Notes under the pieces: generated by a model | What the model saw: only the letters and a program-made list of their open reading frames with translations | What the model was told of the DNA's origin: nothing | The model's database searches: none | NCBI RefSeq assembly: GCF_000974365.1 | Contig: NZ_BAZW01000002.1 | Coordinates: forward strand, 1 to 64,000 | Origin: Geofilum rubicundum JCM 15548 | Lineage (GTDB): Bacteria; Bacteroidota; Bacteroidia; Bacteroidales; Marinilabiliaceae | Direction of reading: 5' to 3' | DNA length: 64,000 nt | Position numbers and translations under genes: made by a program | Shown: piece after piece, positions 20,756-29,889 of the stretch | Position numbering within the stretch: the first letter of the stretch is position 1 | Layout: the number at the start of each line of letters is the position of its first letter

Positions 20756-23479
20756 TTATTCTACCCGATAATTATACAGGTAGTTATGTTCGCCTCCCGT
20801 AATCAGATTAAAGCGATAGGCCGAAGTCTTTAAAAACCCGATACTGAAGCGACTCAGACCTTTTAACGGAAATCCATTGTAATGGCTTCCATCTTTGTTG
20901 ATGAGGTGAATTTTTCCACCGGACTGTTCAACTACGCCAATTTTGATATCCGATGACGAAAACTGATAGATGTCTGCCATGGCATGAATGGGCTTTTCAA
21001 AGGAGATGTTAACCTTCTCCTGGCCGTTGTGGTTAAAGAGGAGGAGTTGATCTTTCGTGACATAAAGATATTCAGGTTGGGGGGATGATCCGTTGATCAG
21101 GGTGAAATGATGGTTGGACGGACCATCGAATAGCTGTGTTAAGGTCGTTTTGCCTGAGGGCAAAGCGATATGTACCAGTTCGCCGGTAGTGGTAGTGGTC
21201 ACCAGGGCCGGTTGATCCGAGTTTCTCCCTTGTAAATAAAAGGGCGAGTTGGGGTTTCGGAAGAAATGAATGGAAGGGCTAACCCTGGGATCTCCCCGGC
21301 GATTGAGTATGTAATTTTTGTATTCGTCGCTAAAAACGAGATAGTCTCTTCCCTGATTGTTGAAGTGTTGAAGGGGCGTTGTGACATGACCTTCTGTTTG
21401 TGGCACGGACCAGCCCGTAATTCGGTTTCCTGTTTTATCGTATAAGTAGACATGCTTATCTGCGAGCGCTATGAAAATACGGTATTCCAGATCCTTGTCG
21501 TAGTCGAATACCGATAAACCATTGGTGGCTTTGTCGGGTAAATTCAACGGGAACCGGGCCACATGGTTGCCGTTTCTGTCCAACAGGTAAATTTTATCGG
21601 GCGTGTTAAAGAGGTATTGTAATTTGTTGTTTTTATAATAATCAATCTGCGTTATTTCACTCAGAATGGGGCCGTCCAATGCCCTTTTCCATAAAATCCG
21701 GCCCATGTGATTGATCAGGTATAGGTTGTGTTTATGGTCCTGAACCAAAATTTCTTTTTCACCGGTTTCATGATTGTCAACAAGGGCCGGCTTGGTCGTA
21801 ATGGTTGAATCCAGCCTGCTTTGCCAGATGGTCCGTGGTTCTTTGTCGCGATGGGGGGCGTGACTGGCATGTATGGAGGTGTAAATTAAATCTGACGAGG
21901 CAGAGAGCTGCAAACCTACGCCATAAAAGTTGCCCAGGGCCTTGTTTTGCTCCCGGGTGGGATTAATGGCTTCCCGGTTGATATGGTCACCTGTCAGGCC
22001 CATGATGTGGCCCATTTCCGCAAACATGAAAAAATTCTCCCGGTAGGAAAAATTTTCGGTAAAGGGATGGAAGTAGGGATGAGTGCCCATTGTTTTATGG
22101 AGGAGATTGGCGTACATCAGCTGGTTTATAGCGGATATGGAATTGGCAAAAACCAGGTAGTTTCTGTAAAAGGCAAAGTAGGTAGCCGGCACTTCTGGAA
22201 ACAGGGCACCCCAATAGGCTTTGATGATGGACGTTTCAGGCGTTCTATAGACGGGGAAACGGGTTTGGTCATCCAAACTGGACCATTCAACCGGACCGGT
22301 GTTTTGTCCGGTGCGCGCCATCATTTGGGTGAGGACTTCCAGTGCCTGGGTTTGTCCGGTGGTGCTGAATACCAACAGGGGTTCATAGACTGGTTGGTCC
22401 TCTGAATAGCTATAAACAAAGGCGCCTTCGCCCTCAATAAAGGAAAAGAAAAGTTCATCGAAGGGGACTTTGTGCCTGTCGGTAAATTTTTTACTGAGCG
22501 GATCAAAGTTTTCGTGTCGGGAGGTCTGTTGAATGTAGGTGTTCAGATTCTCATTAAAATGGCTTTTCGATTGTAAGGAATAGCTCATCATGAACTTGGC
22601 CGAGGCCGGTAAAATGTTGAATATTTCTGTTTTTTGGGGCTCTATTCCCTTGAAGATATTAACAAAAAGCGAATCCTGACGGCCTCTGGTAAATCCATTC
22701 AGATAGAGGGCATCTTTTCTGACGTCCACATCCAGTTCTGTCCACTCCGCCAGATGTTCCATCACGGGCGCCTTAAATAATCCCTGACTAAAAGCCGCCA
22801 GATTTTTGAAGTTTATCAGAAGAGAGGCCGCATTGCTGGATACAGCGCTCCTTTGCAGATTTTGATAGTTCGGATCAAAAGCCAGAGATTGTTTGTTCCG
22901 GGTCTGGTTCATTGAAAGATCAATCAAGTAGGGGGATGGGCTTACAATGATGTTGGTCTGGTTGAGGGCCAGATAACCGTCAAAAGGCCAGTTTTCTTGC
23001 TTTTTAAAATGGAAAATGGTTCCGCTTTTGCTTTTGAGGGCTTGAAAACGGGCGTTGTTGGACTCCAAGGCGTTCTGCACCTCATTGATTTCTGAGCGGC
23101 TTTTGAGCGGGGCACTTACCAGCCATTGACGGTTATCCGCTGTATCTGTATGAAATGAAATATGGTAGGGTCTCGACAGGAGTTTTTGACCGATGGAAGA
23201 ATGGAGTAGCTTCGATGAATCAACAAAGTGGATGAGCTCGGTTAAATGGCGGTAATTTTGAAAAAGGAGGAGGTCCTGTTGGTATTCGGGACTGGAAAAC
23301 AGAGCTTCTTTAAATGCTTCGGGTTGGTGGACTTCCAGTACTATCGCTGATTGGTGGGGAATGGAAAAGGCCGGATTGGCCGCTTCAAATTGTTGGTTTT
23401 TATGCAGGTATAAAAAGGAAGCTATAATGATAGCGCAGAGTATTACTATGCCAATGATGGTAAGGTATTTTCTGGCCAT
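20756..23479 (-). CDS. Large single-helix envelope protein of unknown function (porZ operon)
   Basis: This 907-residue protein has one N-terminal hydrophobic helix (about residues 5-25) and no lipobox, so it is anchored in the inner membrane with its body outside. The first 500 residues resemble DUF3352-like proteins (repeated LINFKNLAAFSQGL- and FSFIEGEGAFVYSY-type strands). The last 400 residues look like a beta-propeller, with units such as LVQDHKHNLYLINHMGRILW, PDKIYLLDRNGNHVARFPL and KHVYLYDKTGNRITGW, and a last unit near ...NKDGSHYNGFPL. It begins 33 bases after porZ on the same strand. I do not know its function. Its position suggests a role near the cell surface, perhaps linked to T9SS or LPS transport (inference). 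Confidence 0.75.
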   Translation of the reverse strand: MARKYLTIIGIVILCAIIIASFLYLHKNQQFEAANPAFSIPHQSAIVLEVHQPEAFKEALFSSPEYQQDLLLFQNYRHLTELIHFVDSSKLLHSSIGQKLLSRPYHISFHTDTADNRQWLVSAPLKSRSEINEVQNALESNNARFQALKSKSGTIFHFKKQENWPFDGYLALNQTNIIVSPSPYLIDLSMNQTRNKQSLAFDPNYQNLQRSAVSSNAASLLINFKNLAAFSQGLFKAPVMEHLAEWTELDVDVRKDALYLNGFTRGRQDSLFVNIFKGIEPQKTEIFNILPASAKFMMSYSLQSKSHFNENLNTYIQQTSRHENFDPLSKKFTDRHKVPFDELFFSFIEGEGAFVYSYSEDQPVYEPLLVFSTTGQTQALEVLTQMMARTGQNTGPVEWSSLDDQTRFPVYRTPETSIIKAYWGALFPEVPATYFAFYRNYLVFANSISAINQLMYANLLHKTMGTHPYFHPFTENFSYRENFFMFAEMGHIMGLTGDHINREAINPTREQNKALGNFYGVGLQLSASSDLIYTSIHASHAPHRDKEPRTIWQSRLDSTITTKPALVDNHETGEKEILVQDHKHNLYLINHMGRILWKRALDGPILSEITQIDYYKNNKLQYLFNTPDKIYLLDRNGNHVARFPLNLPDKATNGLSVFDYDKDLEYRIFIALADKHVYLYDKTGNRITGWSVPQTEGHVTTPLQHFNNQGRDYLVFSDEYKNYILNRRGDPRVSPSIHFFRNPNSPFYLQGRNSDQPALVTTTTTGELVHIALPSGKTTLTQLFDGPSNHHFTLINGSSPQPEYLYVTKDQLLLFNHNGQEKVNISFEKPIHAMADIYQFSSSDIKIGVVEQSGGKIHLINKDGSHYNGFPLKGLSRFSIGFLKTSAYRFNLITGGEHNYLYNYRVE

Positions 23480-23512
23480 AATTCATCGGTTTTTTGAATT
23501 GAAAATTGTTGG

Positions 23513-25909
23513 TTATCTAATGATAGCGATTTTCGTCACCGCTGATTGGCTACCGTCTTCTGAAGCCACAAAAACGAGATAGATGCCTGATTTTACCGCT
23601 TCTCCCCATAGGTTTCTTCCATTCCAAAAGGCCTGTCCGCCCACCGAAGTGGTTTCAAAAACCAGTTTTCCTGCAACATCGGTGATTTTTACGGTTGTCT
23701 GGGCCACCAAACCGGTGATGGTAATATTGCCACTAAAGTCGGGCCTTACCGGATTGGGAAAGGCATACATATCAGCGTAACTGTCATTTCCTTTGGTGGC
23801 GCTGCCCTTATAGGATATGACCCCTTCTCCGGTCGCCATGAAAATTTCTCCCGTTTTTTCATCCATGGCGATGGAGTTGATATAGTTGGAAGGAAGCGGA
23901 CTGTTATCCGTTGTAAAGGCGCTTATTTGTTTCGATCCGTCCGGAGAAACGAGATAAACACCCGCCCCTTGTGTACCCAGCCATTTTCGGTTACCCGGAT
24001 CTACCAGTATGCTCGACACGATTTGCCCGTCCAGCAGATAATCCGCCAGGGAGGTACCATCCTCACGGGCAATCTTTATTCTGGAGAAGACCGGTTTTTC
24101 TCTGGTGAAAACCGAGTAGGGCTGGTATTGAACCACGACTCCCTTATCTGTGCCCAACCAGATATGCCCATTTTGATCTTCCGCCATGGCATAGATGCTG
24201 TTGGTTATTTCAATGCCTTCTTCATCCCAGAGTAAAAGCTGCCCTTGATTTCTGTTATCGGTGTCTTCTGCTTCCGGGATGGCACTTCGGTAGATGTCGT
24301 CACTCTGGGTGAGTGGGGTGCTGTTGTCGTTCCAGACAAAAAGACCTTTGGCGTTACCTCTGAAAACGGAGAGCCACATATCGCCGGTTGATGCGGCCAT
24401 CATGGGCGCCATGCCCATGTTACGACTAATGGCGCCATAGGAATATCTCTGCCATTTGTCTTCCTGTGGGAGATAAGCAACAATGGCGTTTTCAACCGAG
24501 GAATTGGTCATCCAAAGCGTGTTGTTTTGGTCGAAAGCCGTGGCGGCTACTCTGATAAACTTCCTGTCATCGTTGAAGATATTGGCCAGGCCATTGTCGG
24601 TGGTCAAATAATTTTCTATGACCGTCGGGTTAGCGGTGGAGGCGTTGATTTCAAACAGGCCATTTCCCCAGGACGAAACGAATAGCTGATCGGGATTATC
24701 AGGATGCGGGGACAGGCTAAGCAGGTCTCGGGCACCTTGGAACAAGGGATTGTTTTGCGTGGTTAAATGTTGCCAACCGTGGGGGGAAAGGATGGAAAGG
24801 GAGGCACTGATTCCCGCATTGTTCCAGTATTCGGCCAAACCTCCCGGAACAAGCCATAAATTTTCTCCTGAAAATTTGAGCTGGTGCGCCTTGTTGCTGA
24901 CCGGACCATGGGGTAGATACTTATCCCACACATGGCCTTCTCTTTTATTCAGGAGCCCATGGGTGTTGTCAGCCACCCAGATACCATTGTCGCTTGTCAT
25001 AATGGCATCCCGGAAGGCAGGTGTCTGCACCACTTCACCAATGACGGGACTTCCGATGCTTTCTGTCAGGGAAAAGGCGGTGTCGTAGATTCGAATGGAT
25101 GGTGCTGAAGTGACAATCAGATGGTTGGATGTGGCCGCCATTTTATGAAAACCATTGAGCGAAGCAATGGTCTGAATTAAATCGTTACTTAAGTAAAGCA
25201 GGGTGTTCGAAGCCCCTTTGATTCCCCGTGAAAAAACCACGCCTTCTGAAAATTGCAGGATGCCGGAGTAGTTATTCCGGTCGGTAGAAATGACCTCCCA
25301 GGCTTCATATATGTGCATGTTGGGCGCATCTTTCAGAACCCTTCTGACGCCGGATTCCGTGGCAGCATAAAGGTAGGCATCGTCAAAGGCCAGCTGATGG
25401 ATGGTTAAATTGGTGGCATTGTCGCCAATGTAGAAGGTGGATGAAATTTCCCTTTTATCAATATCTAAAACCATAATGCCAAAATCCGTGGCCACGTATG
25501 TCGCTTCGCCCTGAGTTAGGAAATGATTGATCCTTTTGCCGCCTTCCAGTTGTTTGTTTCTGAGGTCGTTGATATTGATGATGTGATGGTCTTTGATGAT
25601 GTCGATATTGCCGTTTTCATACCCGATCAGAACGCTGGAATTGGCGCTGTTATAACTGAGGGCCGAAATGTTATAGTCCGAAAGCCCATTCACTTTTGTA
25701 AAGGTTTGAATGGAAAAATCATTTTTTTGTACCATCACCAAACCAAGCTTTGTGGCTCCAATAATTTGGTCCGGTGTTTCGATGATTTCAAAAGTCTGAT
25801 TAAAGGCAAAATGAGATTTCCATTCGCCAACGAGCATCTCTTCACTACTCTGTGATAGTGCCATTTTTGGAAGGAGTAAGGCCAGAAGGATGAAAATGAG
25901 ATGCTTCAT
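23513..25909 (-). CDS. porZ: PorZ-like T9SS protein (two-component-type propellers plus CTD)
   Basis: The 798-residue protein has a signal peptide (about residues 1-19, ending ALSQ), then a mature start MLVGEWKSHFAFNQTFEIIE that matches PorZ proteins. Two stretches of Reg_prop-like propeller blades follow (for example HIWLGTDKGVVVQY and NRKWLGTQGAGVYLV). A C-terminal T9SS sorting-type domain begins near residue 715 (MYAFPNPVRPDFSGNITI) and ends GIYLVFVASEDGSQSAVTK. In Porphyromonas PorZ is part of the surface attachment complex that brings anionic LPS to PorU for fixing T9SS cargo. It lies two bases after rdgB in one operon. Confidence 0.82.
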   Translation of the reverse strand: MKHLIFILLALLLPKMALSQSSEEMLVGEWKSHFAFNQTFEIIETPDQIIGATKLGLVMVQKNDFSIQTFTKVNGLSDYNISALSYNSANSSVLIGYENGNIDIIKDHHIININDLRNKQLEGGKRINHFLTQGEATYVATDFGIMVLDIDKREISSTFYIGDNATNLTIHQLAFDDAYLYAATESGVRRVLKDAPNMHIYEAWEVISTDRNNYSGILQFSEGVVFSRGIKGASNTLLYLSNDLIQTIASLNGFHKMAATSNHLIVTSAPSIRIYDTAFSLTESIGSPVIGEVVQTPAFRDAIMTSDNGIWVADNTHGLLNKREGHVWDKYLPHGPVSNKAHQLKFSGENLWLVPGGLAEYWNNAGISASLSILSPHGWQHLTTQNNPLFQGARDLLSLSPHPDNPDQLFVSSWGNGLFEINASTANPTVIENYLTTDNGLANIFNDDRKFIRVAATAFDQNNTLWMTNSSVENAIVAYLPQEDKWQRYSYGAISRNMGMAPMMAASTGDMWLSVFRGNAKGLFVWNDNSTPLTQSDDIYRSAIPEAEDTDNRNQGQLLLWDEEGIEITNSIYAMAEDQNGHIWLGTDKGVVVQYQPYSVFTREKPVFSRIKIAREDGTSLADYLLDGQIVSSILVDPGNRKWLGTQGAGVYLVSPDGSKQISAFTTDNSPLPSNYINSIAMDEKTGEIFMATGEGVISYKGSATKGNDSYADMYAFPNPVRPDFSGNITITGLVAQTTVKITDVAGKLVFETTSVGGQAFWNGRNLWGEAVKSGIYLVFVASEDGSQSAVTKIAIIR

Positions 25910-25911
25910 TT

Positions 25912-26490
25912 TTAAGATATTTGATGGATAAAATTAATGAGTTGCTCCACCGCTCGTCCACGGTGACTGATGCTGTTTTTGGTGGCTGCATTCATCTGGG
26001 CAAAGGATTGGTCAAAGCCTTCAGGTTTAAATATGGGATCATATCCAAAACCACCTTGTCCCATAGGTACCTCCAGTATTTCACCATTCACAATGCCTTC
26101 AAAAAGGAACTCCTGCTGCTTATAGATAAGCGCTATGACCGTTCTGAATCTGGCTTTTCTATTGGCTTGTCCCTGCATTAAGGACAGTACTTTTTGCATA
26201 TTGGCCACACTGTTTTTTTCTTCCCCTGCATATCTGGCGGAATAAACCCCTGGTTCTCCATTTAGGACATCTACTTCCAGACCTGTATCATCGGCAAAGG
26301 TATCTAATTGAAACTTTCGATATATGGTCTGGGCCTTAATCAACGCATTTTCAGTGAGATCGGTCCCGGTTTCATCAATTTCTTCAGAAAATCTTAATTC
26401 ATTAAGGCTCACCAATTCAACGGAAGGAGTTATCAATTGTTGTATCTCTTCCAGTTTATGTTGATTATGGGTGGCAAATAGGAGCTTCAT
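25912..26490 (-). CDS. rdgB: XTP/dITP diphosphatase (RdgB/HAM1)
   Basis: This 192-residue enzyme removes inosine and xanthosine triphosphates from the nucleotide pool. The family marks are all present: LLFATHNQHKLEEIQQL at the N-terminus, ADDTGLEVDVLNGEPGVYSARYAG with its catalytic Asp, GFGYDPIFKPEG, and the final SHRGRAVEQL. The length is normal. It is the first gene of the rdgB-porZ-unknown operon. A bidirectional terminator lies just upstream, between it and usp. Confidence 0.95.
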   Translation of the reverse strand: MKLLFATHNQHKLEEIQQLITPSVELVSLNELRFSEEIDETGTDLTENALIKAQTIYRKFQLDTFADDTGLEVDVLNGEPGVYSARYAGEEKNSVANMQKVLSLMQGQANRKARFRTVIALIYKQQEFLFEGIVNGEILEVPMGQGGFGYDPIFKPEGFDQSFAQMNAATKNSISHRGRAVEQLINFIHQIS

Positions 26491-26548
26491 TTATAAACAT
26501 TTTTATGGACATTGGTCATTACAGATACACCTTCTTGCGAAATTAAGA

Positions 26549-26586
26549 AAAAAAAACCTCCGGATGGTCTCAGGAGGGCTTTTTGT
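26549..26586 (-). terminator. Terminator downstream of usp (works in both directions)
   Basis: CCTCC at 26557-26561 pairs with GGAGG at 26573-26577 around an 11-base loop. On the minus strand the hairpin is followed by a run of nine T, and on the plus strand by TTTTT. It lies just after the usp stop and before rdgB, so it separates the two minus-strand units. Confidence 0.72.
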
Positions 26587-26604
26587 CTGGCAAGGAAAGA
26601 GGCA

Positions 26605-27441
26605 TTATCCAAAATTGCCATAACCATATTTCATTAAGTCGTTTCTGGGGTTGATAACCATCACCGGTATCTTTGCATCATTGGCGATCATGTATTGCTC
26701 CTGGGCGCCCAGCACATAGTCGTGAAAGGCAATGTCCCGGGTGGTCATGATAATAATGATATCTGCTTCCCGGTTTTTGGCAAACTCGATGGTTTCCTGA
26801 CTAAAAGAACTTTCATTTTTGGAAAGCACCAATTCGAAATCAATTTTGCGCTCCTCTAAAAAGGACTTGCAAAAAACTAAGTTGGCTTTAGTTCTGGGTT
26901 CTACCACGCCTTCTTTGGTGGTGGCTGAGTAAAGCAGCGTTTTAGAAGGAAAATATTTGGCCATGAATTGCACCCACTTCAACTTTTCTTTGTTCTCTGA
27001 TTTAAAGTCGACCGGAAAAACCAGCTTGAGGGGCTCTTCGTTCGATTTTGGGGGGCCTTGCACCACTAAAAACGGAATTTTTGAACCAACAATAACCTTG
27101 AGCGCCCAACTGCCGGTAACCTTTTGTAAGCCTTTCATCCCATGTGTTCCCATCACTATGAGTGTGGCTTCAATTTCATGGGCTACCTGGTTGATGGTCT
27201 TGAAAATAGAACCTTCCCGTATCAGGCCAATGGGCTTAACATTGTATATCTCGTGAATCTTTTGGATTTCAGCCTCCAGCTGTTGCTCCATCTCTTTTTG
27301 CTCAGATTCTTTTTTGACGATATGCAGTAGGGTTATCCCTGCATTCAGATTTTTGGATAAGTTGACCGCATGTGCAACAGCATTCATAGTTACCTCAGTG
27401 AAATCGTAAGGCACAATAATGCTATGATTTAGGGTTTCCAT
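26605..27441 (-). CDS. Universal stress protein, two tandem Usp domains
   Basis: The start is the ATG at 27441 (METLNHSIIVPYDFTE); the longer frame to 27504 runs through the promoter. The 278-residue protein has a first UspA domain (to about residue 145) with VMGTHGMKGLQKVTGSWALKVI, close to the ATP-binding G-x2-G-x9-G-S pattern. A second domain, PLKLVFPVDFKSENKEKL to PVMVINPRNDL, lacks the clear ATP motif. Tandem Usp proteins of this kind are widespread in Bacteroidota and bind ATP or act as stress regulators. It is divergent from the adenylate cyclase gene, sharing a palindromic promoter. Confidence 0.88.
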   Translation of the reverse strand: METLNHSIIVPYDFTEVTMNAVAHAVNLSKNLNAGITLLHIVKKESEQKEMEQQLEAEIQKIHEIYNVKPIGLIREGSIFKTINQVAHEIEATLIVMGTHGMKGLQKVTGSWALKVIVGSKIPFLVVQGPPKSNEEPLKLVFPVDFKSENKEKLKWVQFMAKYFPSKTLLYSATTKEGVVEPRTKANLVFCKSFLEERKIDFELVLSKNESSFSQETIEFAKNREADIIIIMTTRDIAFHDYVLGAQEQYMIANDAKIPVMVINPRNDLMKYGYGNFG

Positions 27442-27483
27442 AATTGTAACAAATTCAGAGGTTATTTTGGGAAATAAATATAC

Positions 27484-27500
27484 TACTTTTGTCAAAAGTA
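27484..27500. promoter_or_regulatory. Palindrome carrying a -7 box on each strand (usp / cyclase)
   Basis: TACTTTTGTCAAAAGTA is a perfect 17-base palindrome around one central base. Each half is an exact TAnnTTTG -7 box, one per strand. The plus-strand box predicts a start near 27499, just before the cyclase ATG at 27511. The minus-strand box predicts a start near 27486, 45 bases before usp. The two promoters overlap and face each other, so they could not both be used at once. A regulator-binding palindrome is an alternative reading. Confidence 0.5.
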
Positions 27501-27510
27501 ACACTCTTTT

Positions 27511-29236
27511 ATGAAAAAAAAATTAAAATCCATTAATTTGTGGCATTGGAAACTTTTATTTCCAATTTCTGATCAGGTGGGCCTCAGGCCCTGTTTGGGT
27601 CTGTTGGTAAAAGAGCTGAGGGGTATGGTCAAAAAAAAGACCTATGGTTACATAATAGTTCTAACTTTGAATGTGTACTTAGCGGGAGCTTTGAACCGTT
27701 TTTAAATAGTAGTTTGATACGGACTTTACATATATACAGAGGTGTCTTTATGAGTGATCAAAACTTTGGTGATTTGTTGGGTGGTATCGGTTTTGGTGCT
27801 GCAATGGCAGAAGGAATAATTTATGGAGCTCTGCTTTTATTGCTGTTATTATTGTTGTTGTTTTATTTAAGAAAACTATTTTTCCAAAAAGTGGAAGCGT
27901 TAACGAATATCCGGGTGGAGCGGGCCATGAAAGTTAAAGAGAAGGCCTTACGCATTCGTTCGGGACTGGATTCTGAAACGGTTGGAATGACCGGGGGCAG
28001 GGAGAAGGTAAAATCCACCAAATATAAAAGTGTAACAGTGCTTTTTGCCGACATACAGGGGTTTACAAAAATTGTCGAACATCTGAATCCAGATTCTTTA
28101 ATAGATGAACTGGATCATTTCTTTTTCAGGTTTGATTCCATTGTGGAAAAGCACGGTATAGAAAAAATTAAAACCATTGGAGATGCCTACATGGCAGCCG
28201 GTGGAATACCGGATAAAAGTCGGATTCATTCCGTAAAAATGGTGCTTGTGGCCATGGAGATTCATGATTATATGTTTGCTCTGCGGGCCGGAAAAATTGA
28301 ACAGCATCAGGATTTTTGGGAGCTTCGCGTCGGGGTACATACCGGACCGGTTATTGCCGGCCGGGTCGGGCGCAATAAAACCTCACTCGACATATGGGGT
28401 GATACGGTCAATATTGCCAGCAGAATGGAATCTTCGGGGGTACCCGGAGAAATAAATATTACAGGAACCACTTATTTGTTGGTAAAAAGTTTTTTTGTGT
28501 GTGAATATCGGGGTAAAATGCCGATAAAATATAAGGGGGAGATTGATATGTATTTTGTGAAAGGAATTATTCCGGAATTATCGGTCAATGGCGAGGGCAA
28601 AGAGCCCAATGAACTTTTTCATATCCGTTTGCAGCATATCCGGTTCAGTGATTTGGAAGAGGCCATTATGGAACGTTTGGAAAAGGAGCTGCCCAAGGAC
28701 ATTTACTACCACAATGTGAAACACACCATTGATGTGGTTACTCAAGCCGAGATAATTGCCAGAGGCGAAGGTGTTTCAGAGGAAGAATTGCTCTTGCTTA
28801 AAACGGCTGCTCTGATGCACGATACAGGTTTATTCTCTCTTATGAAAAGCATGAACAAAGTAGTATTGAGTTGGCCCGAGAGGTCCTCAGGCGCTTTGAT
28901 TATTCAGAAGAGCAAATTGGCCAGGTGGTGGAACTGATAGAAGTGACACACCCCAAAGCCAAACCGGTCAATAAACTTCAGTACATTTTAAAAGATGCTG
29001 ATTTGGACTATTTGGGGCGTTCCGATTTTATCAGTGTTTCCGATCATCTTTATCACGAGCTTCAGGAATACAATGGAAAGATGTCATCGCACGAGTGGAA
29101 TAAAAAGCAATTTGACTTTATCTCCAAACATAAATATTATACAGAAACGGCGCGTAAAATGCGTCAGGTAAATAAGGATAAACAATTGGAGAAGCTTAAA
29201 ATAATGACCCAGGTGAACGCTAAGGAAGATGCTTAG
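27511..29236 (+). CDS. Membrane adenylate cyclase with C-terminal HD domain, two frameshifts
   Basis: Three frames join into about 575 residues. The first (27511-27705) is MKKKLKSINLWHWKLLFPIS with a membrane helix near residues 46-62. It ends falsely at cgtttttaa, where one extra T gives RFLNSSLIRTLHIY. The second has a helix (GIIYGALLLLLLLLLLFY) and a class III cyclase domain: LFADIQGF and IGDAYMA supply the two metal Asp, EKIKTIGD the Lys and LDIWGDTVNIASRME the Asp that select ATP. After a second break at about 28829-28833 (ggtttattc needs one more T) an HD domain follows: YYHNVKHT, LMHDTGF, and KDADLDYLG. HD domains usually hydrolyse phosphate esters, so the protein may make and break a nucleotide signal. 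It is divergent from usp. Confidence 0.82.
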
Positions 29237-29284
29237 TGACCCAACTATTACCCCATGATTGTTTTCATACTCTTCTATTTTTCT

Positions 29285-29292
29285 TACATTTG
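29285..29292 (+). promoter_or_regulatory. Possible promoter -7 box upstream of the bactofilin gene
   Basis: TACATTTG matches TAnnTTTG exactly. It lies 92 bases before the ATG at 29377, giving a leader of about 75 bases, longer than is usual here. It is the only such match in the 140-base gap after the cyclase. Confidence 0.38.
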
Positions 29293-29376
29293 TTGTACTA
29301 GATCCTCAAATCTAAACAAACCTCTTAGTTGGAGCATTAGCGTTCAAGGTTTTGAATATTTATAACTGTCATCTTA

Positions 29377-29769
29377 ATGTTTAAGAAAATGAAAAATGTA
29401 GAAATGGAAAGCAAGCTTCCAAATATGATTGGGCCCGGAACCAAAATAGTTGGCAATATCGAAACCAATGGGGATATTAGGATCGATGGAAACATTGAAG
29501 GTAATATCAATTCAAAAGGTAAAGTGGTCGTTGGCAATAATGGGTTTGTGAAGGGCGAAGTTCTTTGCAGTAATGCTGAAATTTCAGGAACCGTTCATGG
29601 AAAAATGGCCATAACCGAACTCCTTTCTCTGAAGGCCAGTTCTAAAGTCAACGGCGATATAAAGTCAGGTAAGCTTTCTATTGAGCCAGGCGCTTTATTT
29701 TCAGGAACCTGTTCTATGGGAAGCACCGCTTCATCGGGCCCGGTCATCAACCGGGAAGAGAAAAAATAA
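29377..29769 (+). CDS. Bactofilin (polymer-forming cytoskeletal protein)
   Basis: The 130-residue protein is built of short beta-helix turns rich in Gly and Val: IGPGTKIVGNIETNGDIRIDGNIEGNI, then KGKVVVGNNGFVKGEVLCSNAEISGTV and SSKVNGDIKSGKLSIEPGALFSGTC. This is the DUF583 bactofilin core. Bactofilins form filaments without nucleotides and place envelope enzymes in many bacteria. The charged, unstructured ends are normal. The start may be 29377 or a later ATG at 29389 or 29404. It precedes the ATP synthase operon and is separated from it by a strong terminator. Confidence 0.92.
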   Translation: MFKKMKNVEMESKLPNMIGPGTKIVGNIETNGDIRIDGNIEGNINSKGKVVVGNNGFVKGEVLCSNAEISGTVHGKMAITELLSLKASSKVNGDIKSGKLSIEPGALFSGTCSMGSTASSGPVINREEKK

Positions 29770-29802
29770 GGATCACTCAACTTAAAATGCCAACAAAATG
29801 AT

Positions 29803-29828
29803 AAACCCGGGAGCGCCCGGGTTTTTTG
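29803..29828 (+). terminator. Strong terminator after bactofilin
   Basis: AAACCCGGG at 29803-29811 pairs perfectly with CCCGGGTTT at 29816-29824 around an AGCG loop and is followed by more T. It separates the bactofilin gene from the ATP synthase operon. Confidence 0.85.
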
Positions 29829-29889
29829 CAGCATGATATTTTGTTTGTTTCCTAATATTTGTAACTTAACTGTCCAATAAACTCGTTTT

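Noticed and set aside
27714-28937. Cyclase gene starting at 27714 with a separate 64-residue gene before it
   Set aside because: Adding one T at about 27702 gives one continuous protein, and the 64-residue piece has the helix expected at the start of the cyclase.
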